DNA from: Nostoc edaphicum CCNP1411
GTDB lineage: Bacteria > Cyanobacteriota > Cyanobacteriia > Cyanobacteriales > Nostocaceae
Reading direction: 5' to 3'
Length of the DNA: 64,000 bases
Assembly: GCF_014023275.1 (NCBI RefSeq)
Contig: NZ_CP054698.1
Coordinates: forward strand, 1,674,001 to 1,738,000
Shown piece by piece: positions 37,001 through 44,950 of the stretch. The notes beneath the pieces are model-generated. The model made no database searches. It was not told where the DNA came from and saw only the letters and a program-made list of their open reading frames with translations. Position 1 is the first letter of the stretch; every line of letters begins with the position of its first letter. Made by a program: the position numbers and the translations under genes.

Positions 37001-38014
37001 CTGTACCAACCAAGTCACTAACCAGCCACAAATACCAATAGCTAACCCCAACTGGGTAACATTTACCCCAGCAACAAAAATTGCCCGTACTAGCAGAACT
37101 ATCAAAGCATAAATAATTACAGCAGCAGACAAAGTAATATTTAAGCTCCTGCCATCGCTTCCATCTTGCTTGCTGACAGTATTCGGCTGTTGGTAAATAT
37201 TGTGATAGACGGTAATAATAGTTGTGCCGATCATTGCCACATAAACGGCAATCAAGGGAAATCCTCTTAATTGCCAACCCCAATGCAGATAACTCAGCCC
37301 CAAAATATTTGCTAAAGGTAATTTGCCAGTATGTAAATTGGCAAAAATAGTCCGATTTTTGGAGAGTAAAACAGTTATAGCAGTGAGAATCGGCGAGGCG
37401 ATCGCAACCACAATCCAATCCACAGGATTTTGCCACAACCGAAAGCTATCCATTGCCCAAAAATTTACTGGCACTAACAAAAGCGTGACAATCAGCAAAG
37501 TTTGCGCTGTCAATCTGAGGTTATTTTGCCTAGTCACCCAAAAGCTTAACCCCCAAAAACTCAAAGTATAAGCAAATAAAACTCCATACTGTCCAGAAGC
37601 GGGAAACCTCTCCCACTGACTTGCAGCCAGTACCCCAGAAGATACCACTACCAGAAATACCCCTAGAAAAAGCAGCCAACGGACACTCAGTTCTGCCCCC
37701 AAGGACTGCAACATTGTGCTGATAAAGTTGGGTTGAGCTGCTTTTGGTTGCGGTTGTCTACGGCTACTAGATTGTAAAGCTGCTGTAGGCAACTGCTGTA
37801 CGGGTTCGTAAGTTGCAAATACTACCTTGTTTTTAGCTTTAGCCTGGGTTTGCAACACCACCGGACACACCAGAAACTCTCGGCATAGCTGCCTAACTTG
37901 GGTATCGGATATCAAACCTAAGCGCAGCCATATATCTAATCCTTCTAATAACTGAGGATGGGAGGATGGCAGTGTGATTTCAAATTTTAGTGGGCGCTCA
38001 AGGGGCGATGACAT
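34067..38014 (-). CDS. Giant polytopic membrane protein (DUF2157-like)
   Basis: About 1315 residues with some 30 or more hydrophobic helices after a soluble N-terminus of about 100 residues (LEGLDIWLRLGLISDTQVRQLC). It resembles large cyanobacterial membrane proteins often labelled DUF2157; no catalytic motif or transporter signature is visible. A Ser/Pro low-complexity loop (SSSSSSPSSPPSPSS, about residue 350-365) is encoded by a GATGAGGGGGATGGGGGAGA-type purine repeat at about 36918-36970, probably a translated repeat. I chose ATG at 38014; a GTG at 38086 is possible. It probably forms an operon with the RluA-like gene. Function is unknown. Confidence 0.65.
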   Translation of the reverse strand: MSSPLERPLKFEITLPSSHPQLLEGLDIWLRLGLISDTQVRQLCREFLVCPVVLQTQAKAKNKVVFATYEPVQQLPTAALQSSSRRQPQPKAAQPNFISTMLQSLGAELSVRWLLFLGVFLVVVSSGVLAASQWERFPASGQYGVLFAYTLSFWGLSFWVTRQNNLRLTAQTLLIVTLLLVPVNFWAMDSFRLWQNPVDWIVVAIASPILTAITVLLSKNRTIFANLHTGKLPLANILGLSYLHWGWQLRGFPLIAVYVAMIGTTIITVYHNIYQQPNTVSKQDGSDGRSLNITLSAAVIIYALIVLLVRAIFVAGVNVTQLGLAIGICGWLVTWLVQRGWERAVTLISSSSSSSPSSPPSPSSLLLWEKLGGILIFLGWLVSVVNYPWQAIAVSGLGLWFVGSRLWRYSLKVDFAAVFVIGLQTIWLGWRLVPDSFQKLAIATGTQLTNSQNEPWALLGVALFPYVVLMVALTDSLYRRQNRELAKFGELLTLLFGTFLTTIALVNPTLRSLNLLFSTATLAFVTKRHSIDSSPSLPLVYLTHIMGVLTFCSTINWLLPTLTNQAWASILLALMVAEWGFSLSDGQWRRSAWDIGLGLAAASFFLLWINAESSWYGIPDSQAHWGVLWLVTPLALTGVANRTIIERQIPSRYLSVLAVAVAQLLTLQLPGTRLIGLAMGAGLMFANTRYLRNQTSAVITEGFALSFIAALLWAGVPGLPRLALAGWFVVGAIATLSLWLVRTVLSQRGNELGVIYAAASDKWAIALCGFELFGLTLYSVLIYRGFATSGFLYLIATAIALAAIVYRSWREPTNWAFYGIGWCLELLTAQVLGFGERSIVRIAIANIALGLIAQLFGEWWRRRHQLERLPSSFHILPLIYGAFSVLLRLNTFTEWTGLYSLGVALIIIGVGRRRENFKPLLYLGIIGVSISAYELLFYQMLQASGGALGDGLIAMSALGASIMYAYRILSPWLVSYLRLTPQELKGIAHIHWAWSSCLLMAAIPLPIGVNRLVGLGTGVFLIRYAIFQGRNSQTSPRIFGGITIAEMWVYLGLLEVAGMRVYWRETAVGKFWAGPLVPWNGAIACVVAYFLYILPWESWGWSKRPWQLAAYITPLIILWETRLQTYPITLVLVAGFYIFLAKVGENIRFTYISVALIDWALFRWFDSLRLTDALWYVTPIGLSLLYIAQVDTQLRLPEYKVARHILRVLGSGLICGWAILFNQDTAWIPGIFSLIAIFAGLALRVRAFLYIGTATFLITTIYQSVIFSLQYSFLKWIVGLLVGILLIYIAANFETRRAQITSLIRNAIDEFQSWE

Positions 38015-38202
38015 AAGCGGCGGCAGTATAACTATATACTTAATTGTGATTTTAATTAAAGTATATTTTGGCTCTAATTGTGCCACTTATTCGGCGAATT
38101 GATATTAATTTTTAATCTACGAGGGATATTCAAATACCAACTGTCTGCTTTTAGGTTCCACTTTGTAGTCTCTCAACCGCTAAATGTGCCCGTATCCTTA
38201 TT

Positions 38203-39795
38203 TTAGTTAGGTTTTGTTATTTTCCAGAGATAGTCGTTTACCTGCTGTAACTTTGAGTTATAAACTTTTTCAACTCCAGCCTTCAAGAAGTCAGATGGCT
38301 CGTACAAGAACAAAAATATATCACTAAAGCCATTAGTAATCTCTGGTAACTGATTTTTTCCTACGATTTGAAATCGCACTTTTGGATCAACTAAGTAACC
38401 AAGTATTTGTATTGGTGGAAGTAAGTTATTATCATCACTAATTAAAAGCGGTTTATTAGCTTGATTAACAATGTTAGCAATTTTAGGATATTCTTGGTAT
38501 TTTTCAGGAAATTGGTTCCACCAAATCTTAGATTGAGAGTGGATTGTACAAGATATAATTCCGCCGATAATTACCATAAATGCTAAAAATGACCAGAGCT
38601 TTTTTTGCCAAGTTTTAGTATAAATAGATGTGATCTTAGTGGTAAATAGGTAAGCAACAGCTAACTGTATACCTAAAACGGAAGGAAGTGTATATCTACT
38701 AGTAGCATATCGCTTTTGAAAGACGAAATCTGTTATCAATAGGGGAACCCCTAATGCTCCAATCAAAGTTAAGACAAATAACCAAACTTCTTTAGAGGTT
38801 CTTCGACAAAGAAAATAAATTGAATAGCTCATTAGAGCTAAAATAATTAAAATAAAAGGAATTAAGACGAGCTTAAGTTTTCCTGGATCGCTAGGGCTAA
38901 TACCTAAATCAATAAACGTGCGACTAAAGATACCAGCCCACCTTGCAGCTGATGTAAATAATGTTTGTTTAGCATTCGTCCAAGCTACTGCTTCTTCATG
39001 AGGGTTGGTAATAATAATCCAAATCCAAGGTACAAAAGTTATAAACCCCGCAAGCGATGCTAGCAGATAATAAATCAATGTTTTGCTCAATCGGAAACGT
39101 TCGATTGCAACTACATAAATTCCCTGTGCGAAAGCAACCAAGCTAAAAAATAGATGAGTATAAAACCCTAGTGGTAATGTTGCTGCATAAATTAACCAAC
39201 TAACCTTTGTTTTAAGGCGCATGGCTCGCAGCAGTGCTGCGCTTGATAATAAGATGGCTACTATCCCTAAACTGTATGCTCGTGCTTCTTGTGCATACAC
39301 GACATGAATCGGTGAAACGGCTACTAACCCGATGGCTATCCACCCTACTAGTGAAGACTCAAATAATTCTAGACATAGCCAATAAAGACAAGGAAAGGTG
39401 AACAGACTAATAAATACCGAAAAACTTCTAATCACTGCTACAGAATTGCCAAACAATTCTACCCAAAACCGGGCCATCAAAATGTATAGCGGCAAAATTT
39501 GTGAGTCTTCTATAATAATCCCTTTGATTGTATCAATTGTATTTTTCCCAGAATTAGGATACTGATACTTACGTAAATCTTCTATGTTGAGCAAACGACC
39601 ATTATTTAATTGCTCCTTCATTTCTGACTGCATATAGCCAGATGTGCGTAATGAGGAGAAAATCTCATCACCCCAATAAAGTTTTTGATCAAGATTAACG
39701 AAGCGAAAAAATACACCTATTACTACTAGGATAATTACTATAATACGTAACCAAGATTTAGGAATAATCCAGTTCTGCGGCGATTGCTTTTTCAT
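38203..39795 (-). CDS. GT39-like (ArnT/PMT) membrane glycosyltransferase
   Basis: A 530-residue polytopic protein of the GT-C class. The first membrane helix is followed by FRFVNLDQKLYWGDE, whose acidic pair D43-E44 matches the catalytic Asp of the first periplasmic loop in ArnT/PMT-like enzymes. About ten further membrane helices and a soluble C-terminal domain follow. Such enzymes transfer a sugar from a polyprenyl-phosphate donor to lipid, protein or polysaccharide outside the cytoplasmic membrane. Donor and acceptor cannot be told here. It stands alone. Confidence 0.8.
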   Translation of the reverse strand: MKKQSPQNWIIPKSWLRIIVIILVVIGVFFRFVNLDQKLYWGDEIFSSLRTSGYMQSEMKEQLNNGRLLNIEDLRKYQYPNSGKNTIDTIKGIIIEDSQILPLYILMARFWVELFGNSVAVIRSFSVFISLFTFPCLYWLCLELFESSLVGWIAIGLVAVSPIHVVYAQEARAYSLGIVAILLSSAALLRAMRLKTKVSWLIYAATLPLGFYTHLFFSLVAFAQGIYVVAIERFRLSKTLIYYLLASLAGFITFVPWIWIIITNPHEEAVAWTNAKQTLFTSAARWAGIFSRTFIDLGISPSDPGKLKLVLIPFILIILALMSYSIYFLCRRTSKEVWLFVLTLIGALGVPLLITDFVFQKRYATSRYTLPSVLGIQLAVAYLFTTKITSIYTKTWQKKLWSFLAFMVIIGGIISCTIHSQSKIWWNQFPEKYQEYPKIANIVNQANKPLLISDDNNLLPPIQILGYLVDPKVRFQIVGKNQLPEITNGFSDIFLFLYEPSDFLKAGVEKVYNSKLQQVNDYLWKITKPN

Positions 39796-40472
39796 GTATT
39801 TTCAATTTCCTCAAAGCCTTAATAAACGTGGGCAAAAAGTTATTATTACCGCTAGATTCGATTGATTCTTAACATACATATACTGTAGTTACAATACTAC
39901 TCTCAGAGGTATTGCAAGGTTTAAAACTATTTTATTTTTATGCCATTTAATCGCCAGACTCGGTTTGAGATTAACTCAGAAATTACAAATTAATATTACT
40001 ATTCTGCGAACTAAAATCACTAAGTGAAAAAACTCTATCTATATTTAATTTATAAAAGGTTATTCATCAATTTTTCATAGCCTGTTGGTAATGATAAAAG
40101 TAAACCTCTTGATATGTCTACAGAATGAGTTAGAAGGATTTTGCAGCTTTTAGCAAAACAACCTCATAATACATGCAATTGTTTATTTTTTATCCTATAG
40201 TATAAATTGATCAAAACATGAAATACTTGTGTTGAAAATAAAAATATTTCATAAAGTTTATATGAAAGTACTGTAAGTACGCATGTAAGTAGCGAAGATT
40301 CCCCAATTTCCGCACAGTTTGAAGGTGAGTAATGGGCTATCCGGGACTGGGTACTGGGGAAGAAAATACGAGTAAGATTCGGTTGGGATCTCAATCTCCT
40401 TCAAATTTTCCCAATCCCCAGTCCCTGATTCAAGAATTTATTTCTTGACGTAGCAATTGATTAGTTCAATTT
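39796..40472. other. Intergenic, no gene supported
   Basis: A long AT-rich spacer between divergent genes. Near 40290-40430 it contains GGGGAAGA and CCCAATCCCCAGTCCCTG junk repeats. A 76-residue minus-strand frame at 40164-40394 is made of that material and has no family resemblance. Promoters for both neighbours should lie here. Confidence 0.5.
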
Positions 40473-41150
40473 ATGGATCAGAACGAACAACGAATTCTTC
40501 ATTCATGGGTAGTGAATGCCAAACCGTGGACACGTATAGTTCGTGACAAGCTTCTTGAGAGCCGTGTTCTTGTCACAGATAGAGCGATTGTAGAAGCTGT
40601 AGTTGATTTTGAACCGAGAACGTTCTTGGATATCGGGTGTGGTGAAGGGTGGTTATGCCGTGAACTCTGGTATCGCGGGTTTAATGGCTGGGGAGTTGAT
40701 GCCATTAACAATCTTATCGAATCAGCACGGTACATGGGCGATATCCGCTTTGTTGTATCTTCGTATTCGGATCTTCCGTCACAGAGATTTGGCAGTATTA
40801 ACCAGTTCTCCTGCTTCATCTGCAACTTTTCCATTCTTGGGGAACGTGCTCTTGGTGAGATCGCTGAGGCAGGTCAGAGTATGTTGGAGTCTAAGGGCAA
40901 AATAATTATTCAAACACTTCATCCTCATCTTGTTTGTGGTGATTCTCCATATGAGAGTGGGTGGCGCGAAACTTCTTGGACAGGAGTCGGAGATGGGTCA
41001 TGTCATCCTGCTCCCTGGTACTTCAGAACAGTTGAATCATGGATTGCTGAGTTCCATCTCAGGAACTATCAATTATTAAAGTTACTGGAGCCGTCTCACC
41101 CCATAAGCAAAAAACCAGCTTCAATTATATTTATCTTTGAACGACAGTGA
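40473..41150 (+). CDS. Class I SAM-dependent methyltransferase
   Basis: A 225-residue Rossmann-fold methyltransferase. Motif I is FLDIGCGEGWL (residues 51-61) and the acidic motif II is WGVDAIN (72-78). The late GKIIIQTLHP strand has the family's typical position. Substrate is unknown: the C-terminal half (GWRETSWTGVGDGSCHPAPWYFRT) resembles small-molecule rather than RNA methyltransferases. It is not linked to a biosynthetic cluster. Stop to next start is about 200 bp. Confidence 0.8.
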   Translation: MDQNEQRILHSWVVNAKPWTRIVRDKLLESRVLVTDRAIVEAVVDFEPRTFLDIGCGEGWLCRELWYRGFNGWGVDAINNLIESARYMGDIRFVVSSYSDLPSQRFGSINQFSCFICNFSILGERALGEIAEAGQSMLESKGKIIIQTLHPHLVCGDSPYESGWRETSWTGVGDGSCHPAPWYFRTVESWIAEFHLRNYQLLKLLEPSHPISKKPASIIFIFERQ

Positions 41151-41352
41151 TTTTGAAAAAGGCAGAAGACAGGAAAATCCAGTAGTTTAAAATACGATAA
41201 TTGAATACTACGGTAAATCTATCGAGTTACAGTATGATTGTTTTCAACTGCGATCGCTTCCTTTGGTATCTTGCTTGCACTTAATGGCTACATACCAAAC
41301 GAAACGGACGAGTGCGAATACTGCCTTATGGATCAAACTATGGAGAATTCAC

Positions 41353-42321
41353 ATGAGCAACAAACACATTGAAGTCAAACAGGTAGCAGGTTTCATCGGT
41401 GCTGAAATCAGCGGAGTAGACCTGTCGCGTCCTTTGCACGATGATGCAGTCAAAGAAATTCGTCAAGCACTATTGAAGTGGAAAGTCGTGTTCTTTCGTG
41501 GTCAAAACATCGACCATGCTGCACAGGTTGCGTTCACGGCTCGTTTTGGCGAAGTGACCTACGCGCATCCGCACGAAGATGAGCCGATTGAAGGCTTCTC
41601 AGAAATTCTGCCCATTGACCGTAGCCGCTACGAACGCCGCAATGGTCTGCGCCGTTCCAGCTACGAGAGTCGCTGGCACACAGATGTGACAGCAGTTGTC
41701 AACCCGCCTGCGGCATCAATTTTGCGTGCGGTTAACGTTCCCAATTTCGGTGGTGACACACAATGGACTAATTTAGTTGCAGCCTACGAAGGTTTATCAG
41801 CACCTCTGCGGGCACTAGCAGACGGATTAAAAGCCGAACATCGCTTCAATGCGCGTTTGAATCTGCCTAGCAACAGCAAGATTGCCCAGCGCATAGCAGC
41901 CAATCCGCTAGTTTCAATTCACCCAGTAGTAAGAGTTCATCCTGAAACTGGTGAACGCGCATTATACGTGAACCCTGGCTTTACCTCGCACATTCTTGAC
42001 GTATCACGACAAGAGAGTGACCTGCTGCTTGAGTTGTTCTTCAACCAGATCACCAAACCAGCGTACACCACCCGCTTCCGCTGGAACAATGGTGACATTG
42101 CGTTCTGGGACAACCGCGCCACCTCGCATTTGGCCCCTCAGGATCTAGATCATCTGGAAGTCGAGCGTGTGCTCTATCGCACCACCATCACGGGGGATGT
42201 TCCAGTCGGGCCCGATGGTTTCCGATCGCAAGTGGTAGAAGGTGAAGCGTTCAGCAGCGAATTACCAACCATCTTGAAGAACAAAGCCGAGAAGTTGGAA
42301 GCAGTACCAGCGCTTTCATAA
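41353..42321 (+). CDS. TauD/TfdA-family Fe(II)/2-oxoglutarate dioxygenase
   Basis: 322 residues. The iron facial triad is visible: H109-x-D111 in SRWHTDVTA and H259 in NRATSHLAP. The 2-oxoglutarate-binding Arg follows in VERVLYRTTI. TauD releases sulfite from taurine; other members attack sulfate esters or herbicides. With sulfonate genes in the same window, a sulfonate or alkyl sulfate substrate is plausible but not proven. I chose ATG at 41353 because GGAG lies 9 bp upstream, and the longer frame from 41263 adds 30 residues unlike the family. A 19-bp perfect hairpin follows the stop. Confidence 0.85.
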   Translation: MSNKHIEVKQVAGFIGAEISGVDLSRPLHDDAVKEIRQALLKWKVVFFRGQNIDHAAQVAFTARFGEVTYAHPHEDEPIEGFSEILPIDRSRYERRNGLRRSSYESRWHTDVTAVVNPPAASILRAVNVPNFGGDTQWTNLVAAYEGLSAPLRALADGLKAEHRFNARLNLPSNSKIAQRIAANPLVSIHPVVRVHPETGERALYVNPGFTSHILDVSRQESDLLLELFFNQITKPAYTTRFRWNNGDIAFWDNRATSHLAPQDLDHLEVERVLYRTTITGDVPVGPDGFRSQVVEGEAFSSELPTILKNKAEKLEAVPALS

Positions 42322-42331
42322 GCTACAGAGT

Positions 42332-42372
42332 GGTAAAGCGGGCTACGAAAAGATTTCGTAGCCCGCTTTACC
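42332..42372 (+). terminator. Perfect 19-bp hairpin after the TauD-like gene
   Basis: GGTAAAGCGGGCTACGAAA (42332-42350), loop AGA, then its exact complement (42354-42372). It begins 11 bp after the TauD-like stop. No long T-run follows on either strand, so it may act as a stem-type terminator or an mRNA 3'-end stabiliser. Confidence 0.7.
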
Positions 42373-42513
42373 TATTCTGAGGTTTGGAATGTGATTCACC
42401 CTTGTTGTTTTTCGGGCATAAATTTACTGATATAGTTGGTTAAAAGTTGGTATATTTGCTACTATTTTACCTAACATCAATTTTATGCAAGAAACCTCTT
42501 AAACGCCTTTTTC

Positions 42514-43308
42514 ATGAAAAGAAGACAAATTTTTGGCTTTCTGGGTGTAGCGGTTGCTGGCTTGCTGCTAGCAATTGGTTTACCATTATTTACTCCTTCT
42601 CCTGTAATAGCACAGTCGAACACCAGCATACTTGTGTCCGCAGCCGCCAGTTTAAAAGATGCACTAGAAGAAATTAAGCCTTTGTACCAACAAAGTAAAT
42701 CAAATATCAATATTACTTATAACTTTGGGGCTTCTGGTGCCTTGCAGCAACAAATTGAGCAAGGTGCGCCAGCGGATATCTTTATTTCTGCTGCTAAAAG
42801 ACAAGTGGATGCTTTGGAAGAAAAAGGACTGTTGCTACCAGGTAGCCGTACTAACCTGGCAAATAACCGTCTAGTCTTGATTGTGGCTCAGGATGTTGTT
42901 GGCATTAGTAGCTTCTACAATTTAACAGACAGTAAGATTAGAAAAATTGCGATCGGTGAACCTAGAAGTGTGCCCGCCGGTCAATATGGTGAGCAAGTCT
43001 TAAAGAAATTGAACCTTTACGATCGGGTTAAGTCAAAATTGGTCTTTGCTAACAATGTGCGTCAAGTTTTGGCAGCTGTAGAAAGTGGTAACGCCGAAGC
43101 GGGTTTAGTTTATGCTACTGATGCTAGAATTTCCAACAAAGTAAAAGTAGTAGTCGCTGCGGATGATAAGTTTCACTCACCAATTGTCTATCCAGTAGCA
43201 ATAATTAAAAGTAGCAAAAATGCTTCTGCCGCCAAGGAATTTGTCCAGTTTCTATCTGACAGCCAAGCTAAAAATGTACTCAAAAAATATGGGTTTATTG
43301 TGCGTTAA
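42514..43308 (+). CDS. modA: Molybdate-binding periplasmic protein ModA
   Basis: A 264-residue solute-binding protein. A signal peptide (residues 1-33, ending VIAQ) is followed by the ModA hallmark SAAASLKDALEEI, then YNFGASGALQQQIEQGAPADIFISAA and AIGEPRSVPAGQYGEQ. These contact the molybdate or tungstate oxyanion. No ModB or ModC gene is nearby, so the transporter must be elsewhere. Length is usual for the family. Molybdate demand in Nostocales comes from nitrate reductase and nitrogenase. Confidence 0.9.
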   Translation: MKRRQIFGFLGVAVAGLLLAIGLPLFTPSPVIAQSNTSILVSAAASLKDALEEIKPLYQQSKSNINITYNFGASGALQQQIEQGAPADIFISAAKRQVDALEEKGLLLPGSRTNLANNRLVLIVAQDVVGISSFYNLTDSKIRKIAIGEPRSVPAGQYGEQVLKKLNLYDRVKSKLVFANNVRQVLAAVESGNAEAGLVYATDARISNKVKVVVAADDKFHSPIVYPVAIIKSSKNASAAKEFVQFLSDSQAKNVLKKYGFIVR

Positions 43309-43336
43309 AGGAATAGAAAAATGAGATTAATGAGAT

Positions 43337-43501
43337 TATAGCCATTTTCAATCAGGTGAGGTACAGGTATGCAAATAGACCTAACCCCCTAACCCCCAAC
43401 TCGTCGCGGGAAGGGGGAAAAATTCAAAGCCTCTCTCCTTTTAGGAGAGAGGTTTGGAGAGAGGTCAAAATTGTACTTCACGCTTGTCGAGAACCACTAT
43501 A
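43337..43501. repeat. MITE-like element, TATAGCGGTT family (copy 2)
   Basis: A 165-bp element. The right end on the complement reads TATAGTGGTTCTCGACAAGC; the left reads TATAGCCATTTTCAATCAGG. Both continue to a shared GTACA and GACCT. The core has CGCGGGAAGGGGG and CTCTCCTTTTAGGAGAGAG hairpins. Copy 1 is at 8743-8880. Confidence 0.6.
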
Positions 43502-43613
43502 ATGTCTGTTTAAAAAGCTTGTAAACACTAAGCTTTATAACTTTTGGTTGATGAGGTTGGCAAGCAATCGGACGAAAATTTTCCTAGACTTTCAAAAATA
43601 TCAGGGAAAAAGT

Positions 43614-43775
43614 ATGTCCCGAATCAAAATTACTGACTTGCAACCTAAAAATCAAGTTGAACAATGGGAACTATCTGAGGCAGATATAACCACAGTCATT
43701 GGAGGACTTGAAGTTAAACTTCTCGGTAATAGCATTGTAGATGCGACATTCGGGGGTTTTAGATTGACGCTTTAA
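43614..43775 (+). CDS. Small double-glycine peptide (RiPP/bacteriocin-like precursor)
   Basis: A 53-residue peptide from ATG 43614, preceded by AGGGAAAAAG. The N-terminal part (KITDLQPKN…WELSEADITTVIGG, quoted with a gap) has the pattern of double-glycine leaders: an acidic ELSE(A)xL-type helix ending in GG at 30-31. Cleavage there would release 22 residues (LEVKLLGNS…FRLTL). The core lacks Cys and has one Ser and two Thr, so classical lanthionine chemistry is unlikely. No protease-ABC exporter or modifying enzyme is in the window. An upstream in-frame start at 43548 has no support. It could be one of many scattered cyanobacterial GG peptides. Confidence 0.6.
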   Translation: MSRIKITDLQPKNQVEQWELSEADITTVIGGLEVKLLGNSIVDATFGGFRLTL

Positions 43776-43820
43776 ATTTGGCAGCCGTACTAAGAAAAGC
43801 CCAAAAGCTTTTATCGCCTC

Positions 43821-43890
43821 GTTCCCAGCCCAAAGGCTGGGAATATCTTCTGAGAGGCTTTGCCTCGGTCAAGCCACTGGAGGCGGCAGC
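43821..43890. repeat. GTTCCCAGCC palindromic repeat (partial copy)
   Basis: Starts GTTCCCAGCCCAAAGGCTGGGAA, contains GAGAGGCTTTGCCTC and CACTGGAGGCGG. It resembles 30553-30658 but the far inverted end is missing. Confidence 0.6.
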
Positions 43891-43955
43891 TAGGAGGGCT
43901 ACATCTTAACTTAGTACCGATTCGGGCTGAAGTCCCAAGTCTTGTTAATTTAGGT

Positions 43956-44513
43956 CTAAGAAGCTGCGGACTGTAATTTTTCTAGTCGTGCCAGCACTTC
44001 TGAACTGTGAATGGTTGGGTTGACTTTGACAAAAGTCTCGCGCAAGACACCTTGAGGATCGATGATAAAACTGTGGCGCATAGATAAAAAGCCAAGCCAC
44101 GAACCATAAGCTTTACTCACTGAACCATCAGTGTCAGCCAACAGGGGAAATTTTAGTCCCTCTGAATCACAAAATTTTGCGTGAGAATCAATGTCATCAG
44201 CACTTACGCCAATAATTTGGGCATTTTTTTCGAGGTATTGGGGTAAGTCTTGCTGAAAACGACGAGCCTCTATAGTACAACCAGAGGTGAAGTCTTTAGG
44301 ATAAAAGTAGAGTACTAGCCACTTACCGCGTAAATCAGAGAGGGATATTTTGCCATCACCTGTGTTGGTTGGCAAAGTAAACTCTGGTGCAGGTTGATTA
44401 ATTGCCGGAAGTTTACCACCAAGAGCATCAGCAACAGGGGTAAAATTCAGCCAGCTGATGACAGAAATACAGCTGGCAAATAATATGCTTAAAAAAGTGC
44501 GGCGGGAAATCAT
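43956..44513 (-). CDS. PrxQ/BCP-like peroxiredoxin with twin-arginine signal
   Basis: A 185-residue thiol peroxidase. From ATG 44513 it begins MISRRTFLS with a hydrophobic stretch, consistent with a Tat or Sec signal and lumenal or periplasmic location. The peroxidatic Cys is in DFTSGCTIEARRF. PrxQ enzymes usually have TPGCTKEAC with a resolving Cys five residues later; here that position is Arg. A later Cys in AKFCDSEG could substitute, or the enzyme works as a 1-Cys type. It reduces peroxides with thioredoxin-like donors. A longer start (44543) is possible. Confidence 0.85.
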   Translation of the reverse strand: MISRRTFLSILFASCISVISWLNFTPVADALGGKLPAINQPAPEFTLPTNTGDGKISLSDLRGKWLVLYFYPKDFTSGCTIEARRFQQDLPQYLEKNAQIIGVSADDIDSHAKFCDSEGLKFPLLADTDGSVSKAYGSWLGFLSMRHSFIIDPQGVLRETFVKVNPTIHSSEVLARLEKLQSAAS

Positions 44514-44570
44514 GGTGCAAACCAAAATCACAACTTTACACAAGTTTACAATTCTTGGTTGCGAGAAATC

Positions 44571-44813
44571 TTATTCTAAGTGAGATTCGGGAGGGGTATC
44601 TGTGCTTTCGATGTATTGACTATCAAGGAGAAAGGCCCCCCTCGCAAAGCGAATACCCCAATATCCACCGGGTCTGCGGTCAATGACTATACCCTCTTCG
44701 CCAATGTGAATTACATTGGGTGGGCGCAGCATGGGCATAGGTTCAGCAGTTTTGACATAGGCTGGTAGTGCCACAACACGGACTTTACTACCAATTGCGA
44801 ATTCTTTGGACAT
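44571..44813 (-). CDS. sipA: SipA (NblS-interacting protein, DUF3148)
   Basis: An 80-residue SH3-like protein. EFAIGSKVRVVALPAYVKTA, EPMPMLRPP and EEGIVIDRRPGGYWGIRF closely follow the cyanobacterial SipA/DUF3148 pattern. SipA binds the essential sensor kinase NblS and boosts its activity in light and nutrient stress signalling. NblS itself is not in this window. ATG at 44813 matches family length; the frame runs upstream to 44852. It lies between PrxQ-like and Coq4 genes, all on the minus strand. Confidence 0.85.
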   Translation of the reverse strand: MSKEFAIGSKVRVVALPAYVKTAEPMPMLRPPNVIHIGEEGIVIDRRPGGYWGIRFARGAFLLDSQYIESTDTPPESHLE

Positions 44814-44950
44814 TTTAATCAAGCTAGGAGTTTTGATTAACTCATAACTCAAAACTATCTTGAAAGTCTACTAAATTGGACATGGGAATAAATAGGGAAA
44901 GGGAAAGGAGATGAAGTTTTTCCCCTTTCCCATCTTCTGCAAGAAGTCTG

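Noticed and set aside
40164..40394. 76-residue minus-strand ORF in a long spacer
   Set aside because: It is built partly of CCCAGTACCCAGTCCC junk repeat, with no recognisable domain.
41263..41352. Longer N-terminus for the TauD-like gene
   Set aside because: The additional 30 residues are unlike the family, and GGAG lies just before the ATG at 41353.
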